A DNA stretch of 64,000 nucleotides from Pseudomonas sp. 102515 (GTDB lineage: Bacteria > Pseudomonadota > Gammaproteobacteria > Pseudomonadales > Pseudomonadaceae): contig NZ_JAVHTY010000003.1 of the NCBI RefSeq assembly GCF_031085165.1, positions 849,601-913,600 on the forward strand. The letters run 5' to 3'. The first letter of the stretch is position 1. Every line of letters begins with the position of its first letter. The position numbers were made by a program, and so were the translations under genes. The notes beneath the pieces were generated by a model, which was not told the DNA's origin, made no database searches, and saw only the letters and a list, made by a program, of their open reading frames with translations. Shown in pieces: positions 53,485 to 64,000 of this stretch.

Positions 53485-55026
53485 CTAGGCGCGACCCAGG
53501 CGGCGCAGCAGGCGAGTCGGCAGGGCCTCCAGCTGTCCCGTGCGCCCCAGCTCCACCACCAGCGCCCGATCCTGCTCGGCGGGTTCGAGCGGATCCTGGG
53601 CCTGGCGCTGGGCCGCCACCACCGCGAGGGTGGCTTCGGACGGATCGGTCCCCTCGGCCTGGCGCTCCTGCAGCCAGCGGGCGATGAGTTCGTCGTCCGC
53701 CTGGCAGTCGATGATCAGCAGGGGTGCGGCCTGGGCTTCGGCCAGGGTCTGGGCCGCGGCACGCTGGGCCTGCTTGAGATAGGTGGCGTCGAGCACCAGC
53801 GGATAGCCGGCCGCCAGCACCTGGGCGCCGATCTCGTGCAGGCGCGCATAGGTGGCTTCACCGGCTGCGGCGCTGTAACGGGTAGCCTCGTCGCTGTCGG
53901 CATAGAGGCGCTGGCGCTCGACATCGGATCTCAGGCGAATGGCGCCGAGCGCCTCGACCAGGGCCAGGGCCACGGTGCTCTTGCCGATGCCCGAGACGCC
54001 ATGCATCACCGCCGCGAAGGGCTGGGGCACCTGGGTGTAGCCCTCGGCCAGGGCCGTGTAGCTGCGATAGCTGGCGAGGATCTCGGCCCGCAGCGCCGGC
54101 GCCTCGGCCTGGCCCAGGCGGAAGAGGGCGATCTTGGCGCGTACCATGGCCCGATAGGCCTTGTAGAAGTCGAGCAGGGCAAGACCGGCATAGTCGCCGG
54201 TCGCCTCGAAGTAGGCGTTGACGAATCTGTTGCTCAGCGCCTTGAGGCCACGGTCTTCCAGGTCCATGGCCAGGAAGCCGGCATCGCCCATGGTGTCGGT
54301 CAGGCGGAAGGGTTCGTTGAACTCGATGCAGTCGAACAGCACCACCTCGCCATCGAGCAGGGTGGCGTTGGCCAGGTGGATGTCGCCATGGCATTCGCGG
54401 ATGTAGCCGTCACGGCAGCGGGCCTCGAACAGCGGCAGCAGGCGGGCGTAGCTGGCTTCGGCCCAGGCTTCCAGCTGGTCGAGCTGCTTGAGGTCGGCCG
54501 CTTCGCCGAGCATGGCGCGGATCTGCTCGAAATTCTGCCGTACCGGCGCCATGGCGGCGTCCGGGGTGCACAGCGGATGCTCGGTCGCCACCTGGGGTGC
54601 TGCCAGGTGGAAGCGGGCGATCTGGGCGGCCAGGGCATCGATGTGCGCCTCGGTCAGTTCGCCGCGCTGCTGCACCTCGCTGAGCAGCTGGCTCTGGGGG
54701 AATTCGCGCATGCGCAGGGCGTACTCGATCACCGGACCGCTGCCATCCAGCTCGGGGGCGCCTTCGCTGCCGGTGATGGCCACCACGTCCCGGTAGAGAT
54801 CGCGGGTCAGGCGCTGATTGAGGCGCAGCTCCTCACGGCAGAAGTGACCGCGGGCCTCCAGGTCGGTGAAGTCGAGGAAACCGAAGTTCACCGGCTTCTT
54901 GATCTTGTAGGCGACCTCGCCGGTCAGCACGACCCAGGAAATATGGGTTTCGATGACCCGGAACGCCGAGGTGGGGTGGGGATAGAGCGCCGGGTTCTGC
55001 AGGGCGGAAATCAGGAGCTGGCTCAC
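53485..55026 (-). CDS. Bifunctional APH-like kinase / P-loop ATPase fusion
   Basis: 513 residues, GTG start at 55026 (VSQLLISALQNPALYP), preceded by CTACAAGGA; the much longer open frame upstream is antisense to mrcB and not coding. The N-terminal two thirds resemble aminoglycoside-phosphotransferase kinases, with ECHGDIHLANATLL (about residue 205) and LFDCIEFNEPFR. The C-terminal third is a P-loop kinase with GVSGIGKSTVALALVEAL (about 345). Such fusions are common next to mrcB in Pseudomonas; substrate unknown. Divergent from mrcB. Confidence 0.88.
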   Translation of the reverse strand: MSQLLISALQNPALYPHPTSAFRVIETHISWVVLTGEVAYKIKKPVNFGFLDFTDLEARGHFCREELRLNQRLTRDLYRDVVAITGSEGAPELDGSGPVIEYALRMREFPQSQLLSEVQQRGELTEAHIDALAAQIARFHLAAPQVATEHPLCTPDAAMAPVRQNFEQIRAMLGEAADLKQLDQLEAWAEASYARLLPLFEARCRDGYIRECHGDIHLANATLLDGEVVLFDCIEFNEPFRLTDTMGDAGFLAMDLEDRGLKALSNRFVNAYFEATGDYAGLALLDFYKAYRAMVRAKIALFRLGQAEAPALRAEILASYRSYTALAEGYTQVPQPFAAVMHGVSGIGKSTVALALVEALGAIRLRSDVERQRLYADSDEATRYSAAAGEATYARLHEIGAQVLAAGYPLVLDATYLKQAQRAAAQTLAEAQAAPLLIIDCQADDELIARWLQERQAEGTDPSEATLAVVAAQRQAQDPLEPAEQDRALVVELGRTGQLEALPTRLLRRLGRA

Positions 55027-55179
55027 GGGCGGTCCTTGTAGGAAATGGATGGCGGCATTATCGCTGCCAGGGCGGTCCACGCAAGCCACGACACCGGGAA
55101 GGGGCATCCGTGAACCCCAGCTGACGAAGCGCTTGTGGGCCGCTGTCGGCCACCGGGCAAGTGCGTATAATGCGCCGCC

Positions 55180-57522
55180 ATGAAGCGACCCCGATCCTCT
55201 CGTTCCCGCAAGCGCAAGACCTTTGACTGGCGCCGTCTGTCCGGCTGGGCAGTCAAGCTTGGTCTGGTCGCGCTGGTAGCCCTGGCTGGCGTATGCATCT
55301 ATCTGGATGCCGTGGTCCAGGAAAAATTCTCCGGCAAGCGCTGGACCATCCCGGCCAAGGTCTATGCCCGGCCGCTGGAATTGTTCAATGGCGTCAAGCT
55401 CAGTCGTGATGACTTCCTCACCGAACTCGAGGCCCTCGGCTATCGCCGCGAGAAGACCGTGGACGGCCCCGGCAGCGTCTCCGTGGGTGCCTCCACGGTC
55501 GAGCTGAACACCCGCGGCTTCCAGTTCTACGAAGGCGTCGAGCCGGCCCGGGCGATCCGCGTGCGCTTCGCCGGCGGCACCGTCTCCGGCGTCAGTGCCC
55601 TGGATGGCAGCAATCTCGCCGTGGCCCGCCTGGAGCCGCTGATGATCGGCGGCATCTATCCGGCGCATAACGAGGATCGCATCCTCATCAAGCTCGACCA
55701 GGCGCCACCGCACCTGGTCGATGGCCTGGTGGCGGTCGAGGACCGCGAGTTCTGGCATCACCACGGCGTCTCGCCCAAGTCCATCGCGCGCGCCGTCTGG
55801 GTCAACGCCACCAGCGGTCAGGTGCGCCAGGGTGGCAGTACCCTGACCCAGCAGCTGGTCAAGAACTTCTACCTCACCAACGAGCGCAGCATCACCCGCA
55901 AGGGCACCGAAGCCCTGATGGCGCTGCTGCTGGAGCTGCACTACAGCAAGCAGGAGATCCTCGAGGCCTACCTCAACGAGGTGTTCCTCGGTCAGGACGG
56001 CTCGCGCGCCATCCACGGCTTCGGTCTGGCCGCCCAGTACTTCTTCGGCCAGCCCTTCAGCGAACTGAAGCTGCATCAGGTCGCCCTGCTGGTCGGTCTG
56101 GTGAAGGGCCCGTCCTACTACAACCCGCGTCGCTATCCCGAGCGCGCCATGACCCGCCGCAACCTGGTACTCGACCTCATGGCCGAGCAGGGCGTGGTCA
56201 GCGCCACCGAGGCCGAGGCCGCCAAGGCCCGCCCGCTGGGCATCACCAAGGCCGGCAGCCTGACCAACAGTTCCTTCCCGGCCTTCGTCGACCTGGTCAA
56301 GCGCCAGCTCAAGCAGGACTACCGCGACGAAGACCTCACCGAGGAAGGGCTGCGCATCTTCACCAGCTTCGACCCCATCCTGCAGACCAAGGCCGAAGCG
56401 GCCATGGCCGAGGCTTTGAAGCGCATCGATGGCCGCAAGGGTGCGGAAAACGTCGAGTCGGCCATGGTGGTGACCAATCCGGAAACCGGTGAGGTCCAGG
56501 CGCTGCTGGGCGGGCGCGACCCACGCTTCGCCGGCTACAACCGCGCCCTCGATGCGGTGCGCCAGGTCGGCTCGCTGATCAAGCCGGCGGTCTATCTCAC
56601 CGCCCTGGAACGCCCCAGCAAGTACACCCTGACCACCCTGATCCAGGACGAGCCCTTCTCGGTGAAAGGCGCCGACGGCCAGGTCTGGCGGCCACAGAAC
56701 TACGAGCACAAGGCGCACGGCACCATCTTTCTCTATCAGGGACTGGCGCATTCCTACAACCTCTCCACGGCGCGCCTGGGCCTGGACCTGGGGCTGCCCG
56801 AGGTGCTCAAGACCGTCGAGCGCCTGGGCGTGAGTCGCGCCCTGCCGCCATACCCGGCGACCCTGCTCGGCGCCGGCGCCCTGACGCCCATGGAAGTGGC
56901 GACCATGTACCAGACGTTGGCCAATGGCGGCTTCAATACGCCGCTGCGCAGCATCCGCAGCGTGCTCGACGCCAATGGCGAACCGCTCAAGCGCTATCCG
57001 TTCCAGATCGAGCAGCGCTTCGATACCGGCGCCATCTACCTGGTGCAGTACGCCATGCAGCGCGTCATGCGCGAGGGCACCGGCCGCTCGGTCTACAACC
57101 AGATCCCCACCAGCGTGAACCTCGCGGGCAAGACCGGTACCACCAACGATTCCCGCGACAGCTGGTTCTCCGGCTTCAGCCAGGATCTGCTGGCGGTGGT
57201 CTGGCTGGGCCGCGACGACAACGGCAAGACACCGCTGACCGGTGCGACCGGCGCCCTGCAGGTCTGGAGCAACTTCATGCGTCGCGCCGATCCGGTCTCC
57301 CTGGATATGCCGGTGCCGGACAACATCACCCAGGCCTGGGTCGATGCCACCACCGGCCGCGGCACTGATCCCTCGTGCCCCAATGCCGTGCAGATGCCTT
57401 ATATTCGCGGCAGTGAGCCGCCACCGGGTGCCTCCTGTGGCGCGCCGGCCGCACCCGCCGCCGGCGGCACCGGTAATGGCGGCAATCCAGTCATGGATTG
57501 GGTCAAGGGTTGGTTGAATTGA
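55180..57522 (+). CDS. mrcB: Penicillin-binding protein 1B (bifunctional)
   Basis: 780 residues. Short basic cytoplasmic head, one membrane helix (about 24-46), a UB2H-like domain, glycosyltransferase GT51 with catalytic Glu in AVEDREFWHHHGV (about 186) and GGSTLTQQLVKN, then transpeptidase with Ser465-x-x-Lys468 (SLIK), Ser525-Tyr-Asn and Lys651-Thr-Gly. Polymerises and cross-links peptidoglycan. Followed at once by a TPR lipoprotein whose start overlaps or nearly touches it; the lipoprotein could be a cell-wall partner. Confidence 0.96.
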   Translation: MKRPRSSRSRKRKTFDWRRLSGWAVKLGLVALVALAGVCIYLDAVVQEKFSGKRWTIPAKVYARPLELFNGVKLSRDDFLTELEALGYRREKTVDGPGSVSVGASTVELNTRGFQFYEGVEPARAIRVRFAGGTVSGVSALDGSNLAVARLEPLMIGGIYPAHNEDRILIKLDQAPPHLVDGLVAVEDREFWHHHGVSPKSIARAVWVNATSGQVRQGGSTLTQQLVKNFYLTNERSITRKGTEALMALLLELHYSKQEILEAYLNEVFLGQDGSRAIHGFGLAAQYFFGQPFSELKLHQVALLVGLVKGPSYYNPRRYPERAMTRRNLVLDLMAEQGVVSATEAEAAKARPLGITKAGSLTNSSFPAFVDLVKRQLKQDYRDEDLTEEGLRIFTSFDPILQTKAEAAMAEALKRIDGRKGAENVESAMVVTNPETGEVQALLGGRDPRFAGYNRALDAVRQVGSLIKPAVYLTALERPSKYTLTTLIQDEPFSVKGADGQVWRPQNYEHKAHGTIFLYQGLAHSYNLSTARLGLDLGLPEVLKTVERLGVSRALPPYPATLLGAGALTPMEVATMYQTLANGGFNTPLRSIRSVLDANGEPLKRYPFQIEQRFDTGAIYLVQYAMQRVMREGTGRSVYNQIPTSVNLAGKTGTTNDSRDSWFSGFSQDLLAVVWLGRDDNGKTPLTGATGALQVWSNFMRRADPVSLDMPVPDNITQAWVDATTGRGTDPSCPNAVQMPYIRGSEPPPGASCGAPAAPAAGGTGNGGNPVMDWVKGWLN

Positions 57523-57533
57523 GAGGTCCCAAG

Positions 57534-58310
57534 GTGACGAAAGCAGTCTGGCCGGTGATGATCGCCGGTGTTCTCCTCGCCGGTTGCGCCGCGCCGCAGC
57601 GTGGCGCCATCCCCGTGGTCGATTCCGGCGGTCCGGTGTCCAACGGCGAACTCTATCGCCAGGGCAACAACCGGCCCCTGCCGGCGCAACGTCAGGCCCC
57701 CGTGGCCGCCGCGTCCAGCGTGCCGGCCGATTCCGGGGTGACCGTCATGGTGCCGGGCGGCAGCTCCGCGCCCCTGGAGACCTATGCCGCGCCGGCGGCC
57801 TCGGCGCCGCTGATCACCTCGTCCAGCCCCAGCGCGCCGCCCGCCCAGGCGTCGGTGCAGCCCAGCTATTCGCAGCCGGTCTATCCGCCCGCCACCCAGG
57901 GCGGCTCCGTAGCCGCCAGTACGGCGCCGACCGGCATCCCTTCCACCAGCAATTCCAGTGGTGGCGGCCTGGCTGCCGACGAACAACTCGACGGTCCGGT
58001 GCTGGCCCTGTTGACCACCGCCCAGCAACAGCAGAGCGGTGGCGATCTCAACGGCGCCTCCTCGAGCCTGGAGCGCGCCCAGCGCATCGCCCCGCGCGAG
58101 CCCCAGGTACTCTATCGTCTGGCCCAGGTGCGCTTGGCGCAGAACGACCCGGCCCAGGGCGAGCAACTGGCCCGTCGCGCCCTGACCTACGCCAATGGTC
58201 GTCCGGCCCTGCAGGCCAGTCTCTGGCAGCTGATCGCCCAGGCCCGCGAAGCCCAGGGCGATGCTTCCGGGGCTGCCCTGGCCCGGCAGAAGGCGCAGGT
58301 GGGCACCTGA
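57534..58310 (+). CDS. TPR-containing lipoprotein downstream of mrcB
   Basis: 258 residues using GTG at 57534 (VTKAVWPVMIAGVLLAGC); a TTG at 57519 overlapping the mrcB stop is an alternative. Lipobox LLAGC with Cys18. The next 110 residues are Pro/Ala/Ser-rich and probably disordered, then TPR-like repeats follow (about 160-250: AQQQQSGGDLNGASSSLERA, VLYRLAQVRLAQNDPAQGEQLARRA). Gene order suggests an outer-membrane partner of PBP1B. In PAO1 the same order is PA4700-PA4699 (from memory). Confidence 0.85.
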   Translation: MTKAVWPVMIAGVLLAGCAAPQRGAIPVVDSGGPVSNGELYRQGNNRPLPAQRQAPVAAASSVPADSGVTVMVPGGSSAPLETYAAPAASAPLITSSSPSAPPAQASVQPSYSQPVYPPATQGGSVAASTAPTGIPSTSNSSGGGLAADEQLDGPVLALLTTAQQQQSGGDLNGASSSLERAQRIAPREPQVLYRLAQVRLAQNDPAQGEQLARRALTYANGRPALQASLWQLIAQAREAQGDASGAALARQKAQVGT

Positions 58311-58636
58311 TGGACGAGCGCCTGCCCGCCCTGGCCGATCAGCTGCTACAGATCGAGCGTGAATTGCGCCTGCTCGGCTGGTGGTCGGCGCAGGCGCCCA
58401 GCGCCGAGGCCCTGGCCAGCCAGGAGCCCTTCTGCGTCGATACCCTGAGCTTCGCCCAGTGGCTGCAGTGGATCTTCGTGCCGCGGATGAAGCTGATCAT
58501 CGAAAGCGATGCGGTCCTGCCGGCGCGCTCGGGCATCCGGCCGATGGCCGAGATGGTCTACCAGGGCAATCTCGATCCGGTCCTGCCCCTGCTCGCGTCT
58601 CTGGCCGAATTCGACCGCATCATCGAAAGCCCCTGA
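58310..58636 (+). CDS. YqcC family protein
   Basis: 108 residues; the ATG overlaps the preceding stop (TGATG). Motifs LLQIERELRLLGWW, PFCVDTLSFAQWLQWIFVPRM and the C-terminal LLASLAEFDRIIES define the DUF446/YqcC family. Small helical protein of unknown function; in other bacteria it is often next to the pseudouridine synthase truC, but here it follows mrcB and the TPR lipoprotein. Confidence 0.85.
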   Translation: MDERLPALADQLLQIERELRLLGWWSAQAPSAEALASQEPFCVDTLSFAQWLQWIFVPRMKLIIESDAVLPARSGIRPMAEMVYQGNLDPVLPLLASLAEFDRIIESP

Positions 58637-58637
58637 G

Positions 58638-59102
58638 CTACTTGCCGCAGTTCTGCTCGATGGACAGCTGGGTCTCGGCCAACCGCTGTTGACGTTCCTC
58701 TTCGCTCAGCCGGCGCGTCTCGCCACGACCGGACTGCACCAGGATGCGCGGATTGTTGCGCAGCTGCGCCAGATTCTGGCGCGCCTGGTCGCACTGCCCC
58801 TTGAGCTTGTTCTGCTCCTCGCGCACCTGCGCCTTCACCTGGCGATCCAGCTCCTGCTGCTGGGCATCGTTGGACACCGACGGCTGCTGGGCGCCGTTGG
58901 GCATCTTGTAGGTGGGTGCGCTGCCACCGCCATTGATCTGCGGCGCCGTCTTCACGTCCACCTCGTTGGCCTTCTGGCCCTCGGGCGGCTGGGCACTGAA
59001 ATGGGTGACGCCCTTGTCGTCGGTCCACTTGTAGACCTGTGCGGCCTGGGCGGACAGGCTGCAGGCGAAAGCCAGGGCGGAAAGCAAGAAGATCGAGCGC
59101 AT
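58638..59102 (-). CDS. DUF4124 domain protein, exported
   Basis: 154 residues with a signal peptide (FLLSALAFACSLSAQA, cleavage about residue 20). The DUF4124 motif VYKWTDDKGVTHFSAQPP follows directly. The rest is a coiled-coil-like, Gln/Arg/Glu-rich tail ending IEQNCGK, with one further Cys in KGQCDQARQ. Periplasmic, function unknown. Convergent with the YqcC gene, only one base apart. Confidence 0.85.
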   Translation of the reverse strand: MRSIFLLSALAFACSLSAQAAQVYKWTDDKGVTHFSAQPPEGQKANEVDVKTAPQINGGGSAPTYKMPNGAQQPSVSNDAQQQELDRQVKAQVREEQNKLKGQCDQARQNLAQLRNNPRILVQSGRGETRRLSEEERQQRLAETQLSIEQNCGK

Positions 59103-59500
59103 GGGAATCCTGGAAGGGGAGAGGACAGGACTTCACTATAAGAGGAGACGTCGAGCTTTTCACCACGACTGATCGGCGACGATCGATTGCGCCCGGTTGC
59201 ACCTTTCGGCTTGACTTGCACCGGTCGAATGCGAACAATCCAAAGTTCGCTGTAGCGAGTCGGCCCAAAGCTGACTGCTCGGCAGACCATGAGGTGCCTA
59301 CCCGCGCCGCCACAGTCAAATACCCTGCACCGCGTTACCTCGCGTCGGGTGGAAGCTCCAGCATTCATCGGAATCTTCCAACAAGGCTTTCTAGGCAGCT
59401 GAATCGTCGGTGACCACCGTCGCCCATGCTCTGCCTTGCAGTCAACCGAACCTTGAGCGTCCACCAATGGGCGCTCGCCATGCGTGGAATGAGGTGATAC
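59103..59500 (+). other. Long leader region upstream of ilvI
   Basis: 398 bases without a supported gene. The best sigma-70 promoter in it (59211-59239) would leave an untranslated leader of about 255 bases. A 23-codon frame at 59426-59497 (MLCLAVNRTL...) ends just before ilvI but lacks a ribosome site and any run of Ile/Val/Leu codons, so I do not call a leader peptide. No clear terminator stem was found. Confidence 0.5.
59211..59239 (+). promoter_or_regulatory. Possible ilvI-ilvH-ilvC promoter
   Basis: TTGACT (59211-59216), 17 bases, AACAAT (59234-59239). Both hexamers are close to sigma-70 consensus, with ideal spacing. No activator site is identified. Confidence 0.5.
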
Positions 59501-61225
59501 GTGGAGCTATTAACTGGCGCTGAGATGGTCGTCCGCTTCTTGCGCGACGAGGGCGTGAAACACATCTACGGGTACCCGGGCGGTGCCCTGCTGCACATCT
59601 ACGACGCCCTGTTCAAGGAACCGGCGCTCAACCACATCCTGGTTCGTCACGAACAGGCCGCCACCCACATGGCCGACGGCTATGCCCGTGCCACCGGCAA
59701 GGCCGGCGTGGTCCTGGTGACCTCCGGCCCCGGTGCGACCAACGCCATCACCGGCATCGCCACCGCCTACATGGACTCCATCCCCATGGTGGTCCTGTCC
59801 GGTCAGGTGCCAAGCAACATGGTGGGCACCGACGCCTTCCAGGAAACCGACATGGTCGGTATCTCCCGGCCGATCGTGAAGCACAGCTTCATCATCAAGC
59901 ACCCCTCCGAGATCCCCGAGGTCCTCAAGAAGGCCTTCTACCTCGCCGAGTCCGGACGTCCCGGTCCGGTGGTGGTCGACATCCCCAAGGACATGGGCGA
60001 TCCGACCAAGAAGTTCGAATACGTCTATCCGAAGAAGATCAAGCTGCGCTCCTACAATCCGGCGCAGCGCGGTCATTCCGGGCAGGTCCGCAAGGCCATC
60101 GAGATGCTGGTGGCGGCCAAGCGCCCCGTTCTCTACGCCGGTGGCGGTGTCATCCTCGGCGGTGCCTCCGCGGCCCTCACCGAGCTGGCGCGCCTGCTCA
60201 ACCTGCCGGTCACCAATACCCTGATGGGGCTTGGCGGCTATCCGGGCAGCGATCGCCAGTTCCTCGGCATGCTCGGCATGCACGGCAGCTACCCGGCCAA
60301 CCTGGCCATGCACCACAGCGACGTCATCCTCGCCGTGGGTGCGCGCTTCGATGACCGCGTCATCAACGGCGCCACACGCTTCTGCCCGAACGCCAAGATC
60401 ATCCACGTCGACATCGACCCTGCTTCGATCTCCAAGACCATCAAGGCCGACGTGCCCATCGTCGGTCCGGTCGACAGCGTCCTCACCGAGATGGTCGCCG
60501 TGGTCCGCGAGCTGAGCGAGAAGCCCCACGCCGAAAGCCAGGCCGCCTGGTGGAAGCAGATCGAGGAATGGCGCGGCGGCCGCGAGATGTTCCCCTATGA
60601 CAAGGGCGACGGCAGCATCATCAAGCCGCAGACCGTCATCGAGACCCTGTACGACGTCACCGCGGGCGATGCCTACATCACCTCCGACGTGGGTCAGCAC
60701 CAGATGTTCGCCGCCCAGTACTACCGCTACGACAAGCCCAATCGCTGGATCAACTCCGGCGGCCTCGGCACCATGGGCTTCGGTTTCCCGGCCGCCATGG
60801 GCGTCAAGCTCAACTTCCCGGACGCCGACGTCGCCTGCGTCACCGGCGAAGGCAGCGTGCAGATGAATATCCAGGAACTCTCCACCTGCATGCAGTACGA
60901 CCTGCCGGTGAAGATCGTCTGCCTCAACAACGGTGCCCTGGGCATGGTTCGCCAGTGGCAGGACATGCAGTACAGCAGCCGCTACTCCCACTCCTACATG
61001 GAATCCCTGCCGGACTTCGTCAAGCTGGCCGAGGCCTATGGCCACGTCGGCATGCGCATCGAGCGTCTGGAAGACCTCAAGCCGATGATGGCCGAGGCCT
61101 TCGCCATGAAGAATCGCCTGGTCTTCCTCGACATCGCCGTGGACAACACCGAACACGTCTACCCGATGCAGATCAAGGACGGCGCGATGCGCGACATGTG
61201 GCTGAGCAAGACGGAGCGGACCTGA
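59501..61225 (+). CDS. ilvI: Acetolactate synthase, large (catalytic) subunit
   Basis: 574 residues, GTG start with GAGGTG 5-10 bases before it. ThDP enzyme: catalytic Glu51 in [17 protein letters not shown], the ThDP/Mg2+ motif [15 protein letters not shown] (about 450), and the FAD-related middle domain. Condenses pyruvate with pyruvate or 2-oxobutyrate, first common step to Val, Leu and Ile. Followed 2 bases later by ilvH. Confidence 0.97.
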   Translation: MELLTGAEMVVRFLRDEGVKHIYGYPGGALLHIYDALFKEPALNHILVRHEQAATHMADGYARATGKAGVVLVTSGPGATNAITGIATAYMDSIPMVVLSGQVPSNMVGTDAFQETDMVGISRPIVKHSFIIKHPSEIPEVLKKAFYLAESGRPGPVVVDIPKDMGDPTKKFEYVYPKKIKLRSYNPAQRGHSGQVRKAIEMLVAAKRPVLYAGGGVILGGASAALTELARLLNLPVTNTLMGLGGYPGSDRQFLGMLGMHGSYPANLAMHHSDVILAVGARFDDRVINGATRFCPNAKIIHVDIDPASISKTIKADVPIVGPVDSVLTEMVAVVRELSEKPHAESQAAWWKQIEEWRGGREMFPYDKGDGSIIKPQTVIETLYDVTAGDAYITSDVGQHQMFAAQYYRYDKPNRWINSGGLGTMGFGFPAAMGVKLNFPDADVACVTGEGSVQMNIQELSTCMQYDLPVKIVCLNNGALGMVRQWQDMQYSSRYSHSYMESLPDFVKLAEAYGHVGMRIERLEDLKPMMAEAFAMKNRLVFLDIAVDNTEHVYPMQIKDGAMRDMWLSKTERT

Positions 61226-61227
61226 AC

Positions 61228-62762
<1,535 letters not shown>

Positions 62763-62800
62763 TCGGGCAGGGCATTAGCCCTGTAACGAGCGGTAAAAGA

Positions 62801-62823
62801 CGCGGCTTCGGCCGCGTTTTTTA
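62801..62823 (+). terminator. Terminator of the ilvIHC operon
   Basis: CGCGGC (62801-62806), TTCG tetraloop, GCCGCG (62811-62816), followed by TTTTTT. Confidence 0.9.
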
Positions 62824-62927
62824 TTGCACTGCCCACGACCCCGGCAATGCCTTAGCATGGGAGGTTAGGCTGAACCCTATCCTTAACGGGTCAGTCCAAT
62901 CCGTCAGGTAATGCCCAAGGAAAATCC

Positions 62928-63782
62928 ATGAGCGAGCGTCCCGAAGAAACCCCGTCCAACACCGCCACCGACGGCCTCATCCCCGTGGATGAACACATCG
63001 AGGAGACGCAGGACGCCCAAGGGCGCAAGATCAGACGCCGTGGCGTGTACCTGCTGCCCAACCTCTTCACCACTGCGGCACTCTTTGCCGGCCTCTATTC
63101 GATCATCAAGGGTGTCGCGGCTCAGACCGCCTTCATCCAGGGGCAATACGACATCGCCTCCGCCGGTTTCTCGGCCGCCGCCGCCGCCATCTTCATTGCC
63201 ATGGTCCTCGACGGCCTGGATGGTCGCGTCGCCCGCATGACCAATACCCAGAGCGCCTTCGGCGAACAGTACGATTCGCTCTCCGACATGGTCGCCTTCG
63301 GCGTAGCGCCGGCGATCCTGGCCTTCCAGTGGGCCCTGAGCGGCCTGGGTAATGTCGGCTGGGCCGTCGCCTTCATCTATGTAGCGGGCGCTGCCTTGCG
63401 TCTGGCCCGCTTCAATACCCAGATCGGTTCGGTGGACAAGCGCTACTTCATCGGCCTGGCCAGTCCTTCCGCGGCTGCCCTGGTGGCCGGTACCGTCTGG
63501 TGCTTCAGTGACTTCGGCATCCAGGGCTCCAAGCTGTCTCTGCTGGTGGCCCTGATGGTGGCCGCTGCCGGCATGCTCATGGTCAGCAACTTCAAGTACT
63601 GGAGCTTCAAGACCCTGGGCCTGAAGGGGCGTGTCCCCTTCGTGGTCATCCTGATCGCCGTACTGGTCTTCGCCGTGGTCTTCACCGACCCGCCGCGCGT
63701 CCTGCTGCTGGGCTTCCTGGCCTACGCGGTTTCCGGACCCTTCACCACCCTCTGGCGTAACCGCCGTATCGGTCGCGGCTAG
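62928..63782 (+). CDS. pssA: CDP-diacylglycerol-serine O-phosphatidyltransferase
   Basis: 284 residues. CDP-alcohol phosphatidyltransferase signature DGLDGRVARMTN ... GEQYDSLSDMVAFG (about 97-128; D-G-x2-D-G-x2-A-R...G-x3-D-x3-D). About seven or eight membrane helices after a hydrophilic 40-residue N-terminus. Makes phosphatidylserine, the precursor of phosphatidylethanolamine. Order ilvC-pssA is that of PAO1 (PA4694-PA4693, from memory). Confidence 0.95.
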   Translation: MSERPEETPSNTATDGLIPVDEHIEETQDAQGRKIRRRGVYLLPNLFTTAALFAGLYSIIKGVAAQTAFIQGQYDIASAGFSAAAAAIFIAMVLDGLDGRVARMTNTQSAFGEQYDSLSDMVAFGVAPAILAFQWALSGLGNVGWAVAFIYVAGAALRLARFNTQIGSVDKRYFIGLASPSAAALVAGTVWCFSDFGIQGSKLSLLVALMVAAAGMLMVSNFKYWSFKTLGLKGRVPFVVILIAVLVFAVVFTDPPRVLLLGFLAYAVSGPFTTLWRNRRIGRG

Positions 63783-63804
63783 CGGCACGAGGGGTCTATA
63801 AGAA

Positions 63805-63836
63805 GGGGGCTGCATAAGCAGCCCCCTTTCTTTCTT
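63805..63836 (+). terminator. Terminator of pssA
   Basis: GGGGGCTGC (63805-63813), ATAA loop, GCAGCCCCC (63818-63826), then TTTCTTTCTT. Confidence 0.9.
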
Positions 63837-63857
63837 GGCCTTTCTGAAAATAACCTG

Positions 63858-63885
63858 TTGACCTGTTCCGAAACTCCCCTATAAT
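63858..63885 (+). promoter_or_regulatory. Strong sigma-70 promoter, probably of an rRNA operon
   Basis: TTGACC (63858-63863), 16 bases, perfect TATAAT (63880-63885), then the GC-rich discriminator GCGCCCCAC that is typical of stringently controlled rRNA promoters. No open frame follows to the window end (64000); the sequence after it looks like an rRNA leader. I recall a PAO1 rRNA operon near pssA, which supports this. The 16S gene itself is outside the window. Confidence 0.7.
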
Positions 63886-64000
63886 GCGCCCCACTTCCGG
63901 CGCAGACGCTGAAGCGGCTTGAAAATCAAGCACTTAGGTCTGAGCCGGGCGAGGGGTCCAGGGATTCTTCGCCATTTGGCCTTCACCTCCGGGTGATGAC

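Noticed and set aside
55027..56751. Upstream extension of the kinase/P-loop fusion to 1088 codons
   Set aside because: The added part is the antisense of mrcB; the family N-terminus starts at the GTG at 55026 with a ribosome site.
59426..59497. 23-residue frame MLCLAVNRTL... before ilvI as an attenuation leader peptide
   Set aside because: No ribosome site, no run of Ile/Val/Leu codons and no terminator stem after it.

Overview
The window is a stretch of core chromosome from a GC-rich gammaproteobacterium, almost certainly a Pseudomonas. This rests on the lptD-surA-pdxA-rsmA-apaG-apaH order, a Vfr-type CRP, CbrA/CbrB with a CrcZ-type sRNA, a PrrF-type sRNA beside cbpA, and gene order that (from memory, not checked) follows two separate P. 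aeruginosa PAO1 segments: about PA0586-PA0654 and about PA4733 down to PA4693. I see no prophage, transposon, CRISPR array, defence island or tRNA. Species is uncertain; the P. oryzihabitans lineage is only a guess.

Left part (1-15.4 kb): on the minus strand, the prkA-yeaH-spoVR stress/stationary-phase operon (spoVR cut by the window edge), then the lptD-surA-pdxA-rsmA-apaG-apaH-glpE cluster (outer-membrane biogenesis, PLP synthesis, rRNA dimethylation, Ap4A hydrolysis). Divergent to lptD is the translationally coupled amgK-murU-djlA-like set (peptidoglycan sugar recycling). Two long imperfect palindromes lie between genes here (5107-5266 and 6580-6701).

Middle part (15.5-32 kb): rpe-gph, then trpE-trpG-trpD-trpC in one run, preceded by a 14-residue leader peptide with two Trp codons. 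A BCCT transporter, vfr, an OsmC-like gene, speD, a CPA1 Na+/H+ antiporter, a 63-residue orphan, a large PAS/GAF/GGDEF/EAL protein and two small stress proteins (BON, DUF2383) follow.

Right part (32-64 kb): acs, pgi, panB-panC (no panD), pcnB-folK, the carbon/nitrogen control locus cbrX-cbrA-cbrB with the sigma-54-driven CrcZ-type sRNA, gluQ-dksA, an aminotransferase and sfsA, a pyrimidine nucleoside salvage set (CNT transporter, cdd, deoA), a single PrrF-type Fur-regulated sRNA next to cbpA, a kinase/P-loop fusion protein, mrcB with a TPR lipoprotein and a YqcC-like protein, ilvI-ilvH-ilvC, pssA, and at the right edge a strong promoter that probably drives an rRNA operon.

The most informative content outside ordinary protein genes is RNA regulation: CrcZ, PrrF, the trp leader and several intercistronic hairpins. 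No new multi-gene system is evident; the findings are mainly lineage-specific layout differences, unexplained palindromes and regulatory RNA elements.
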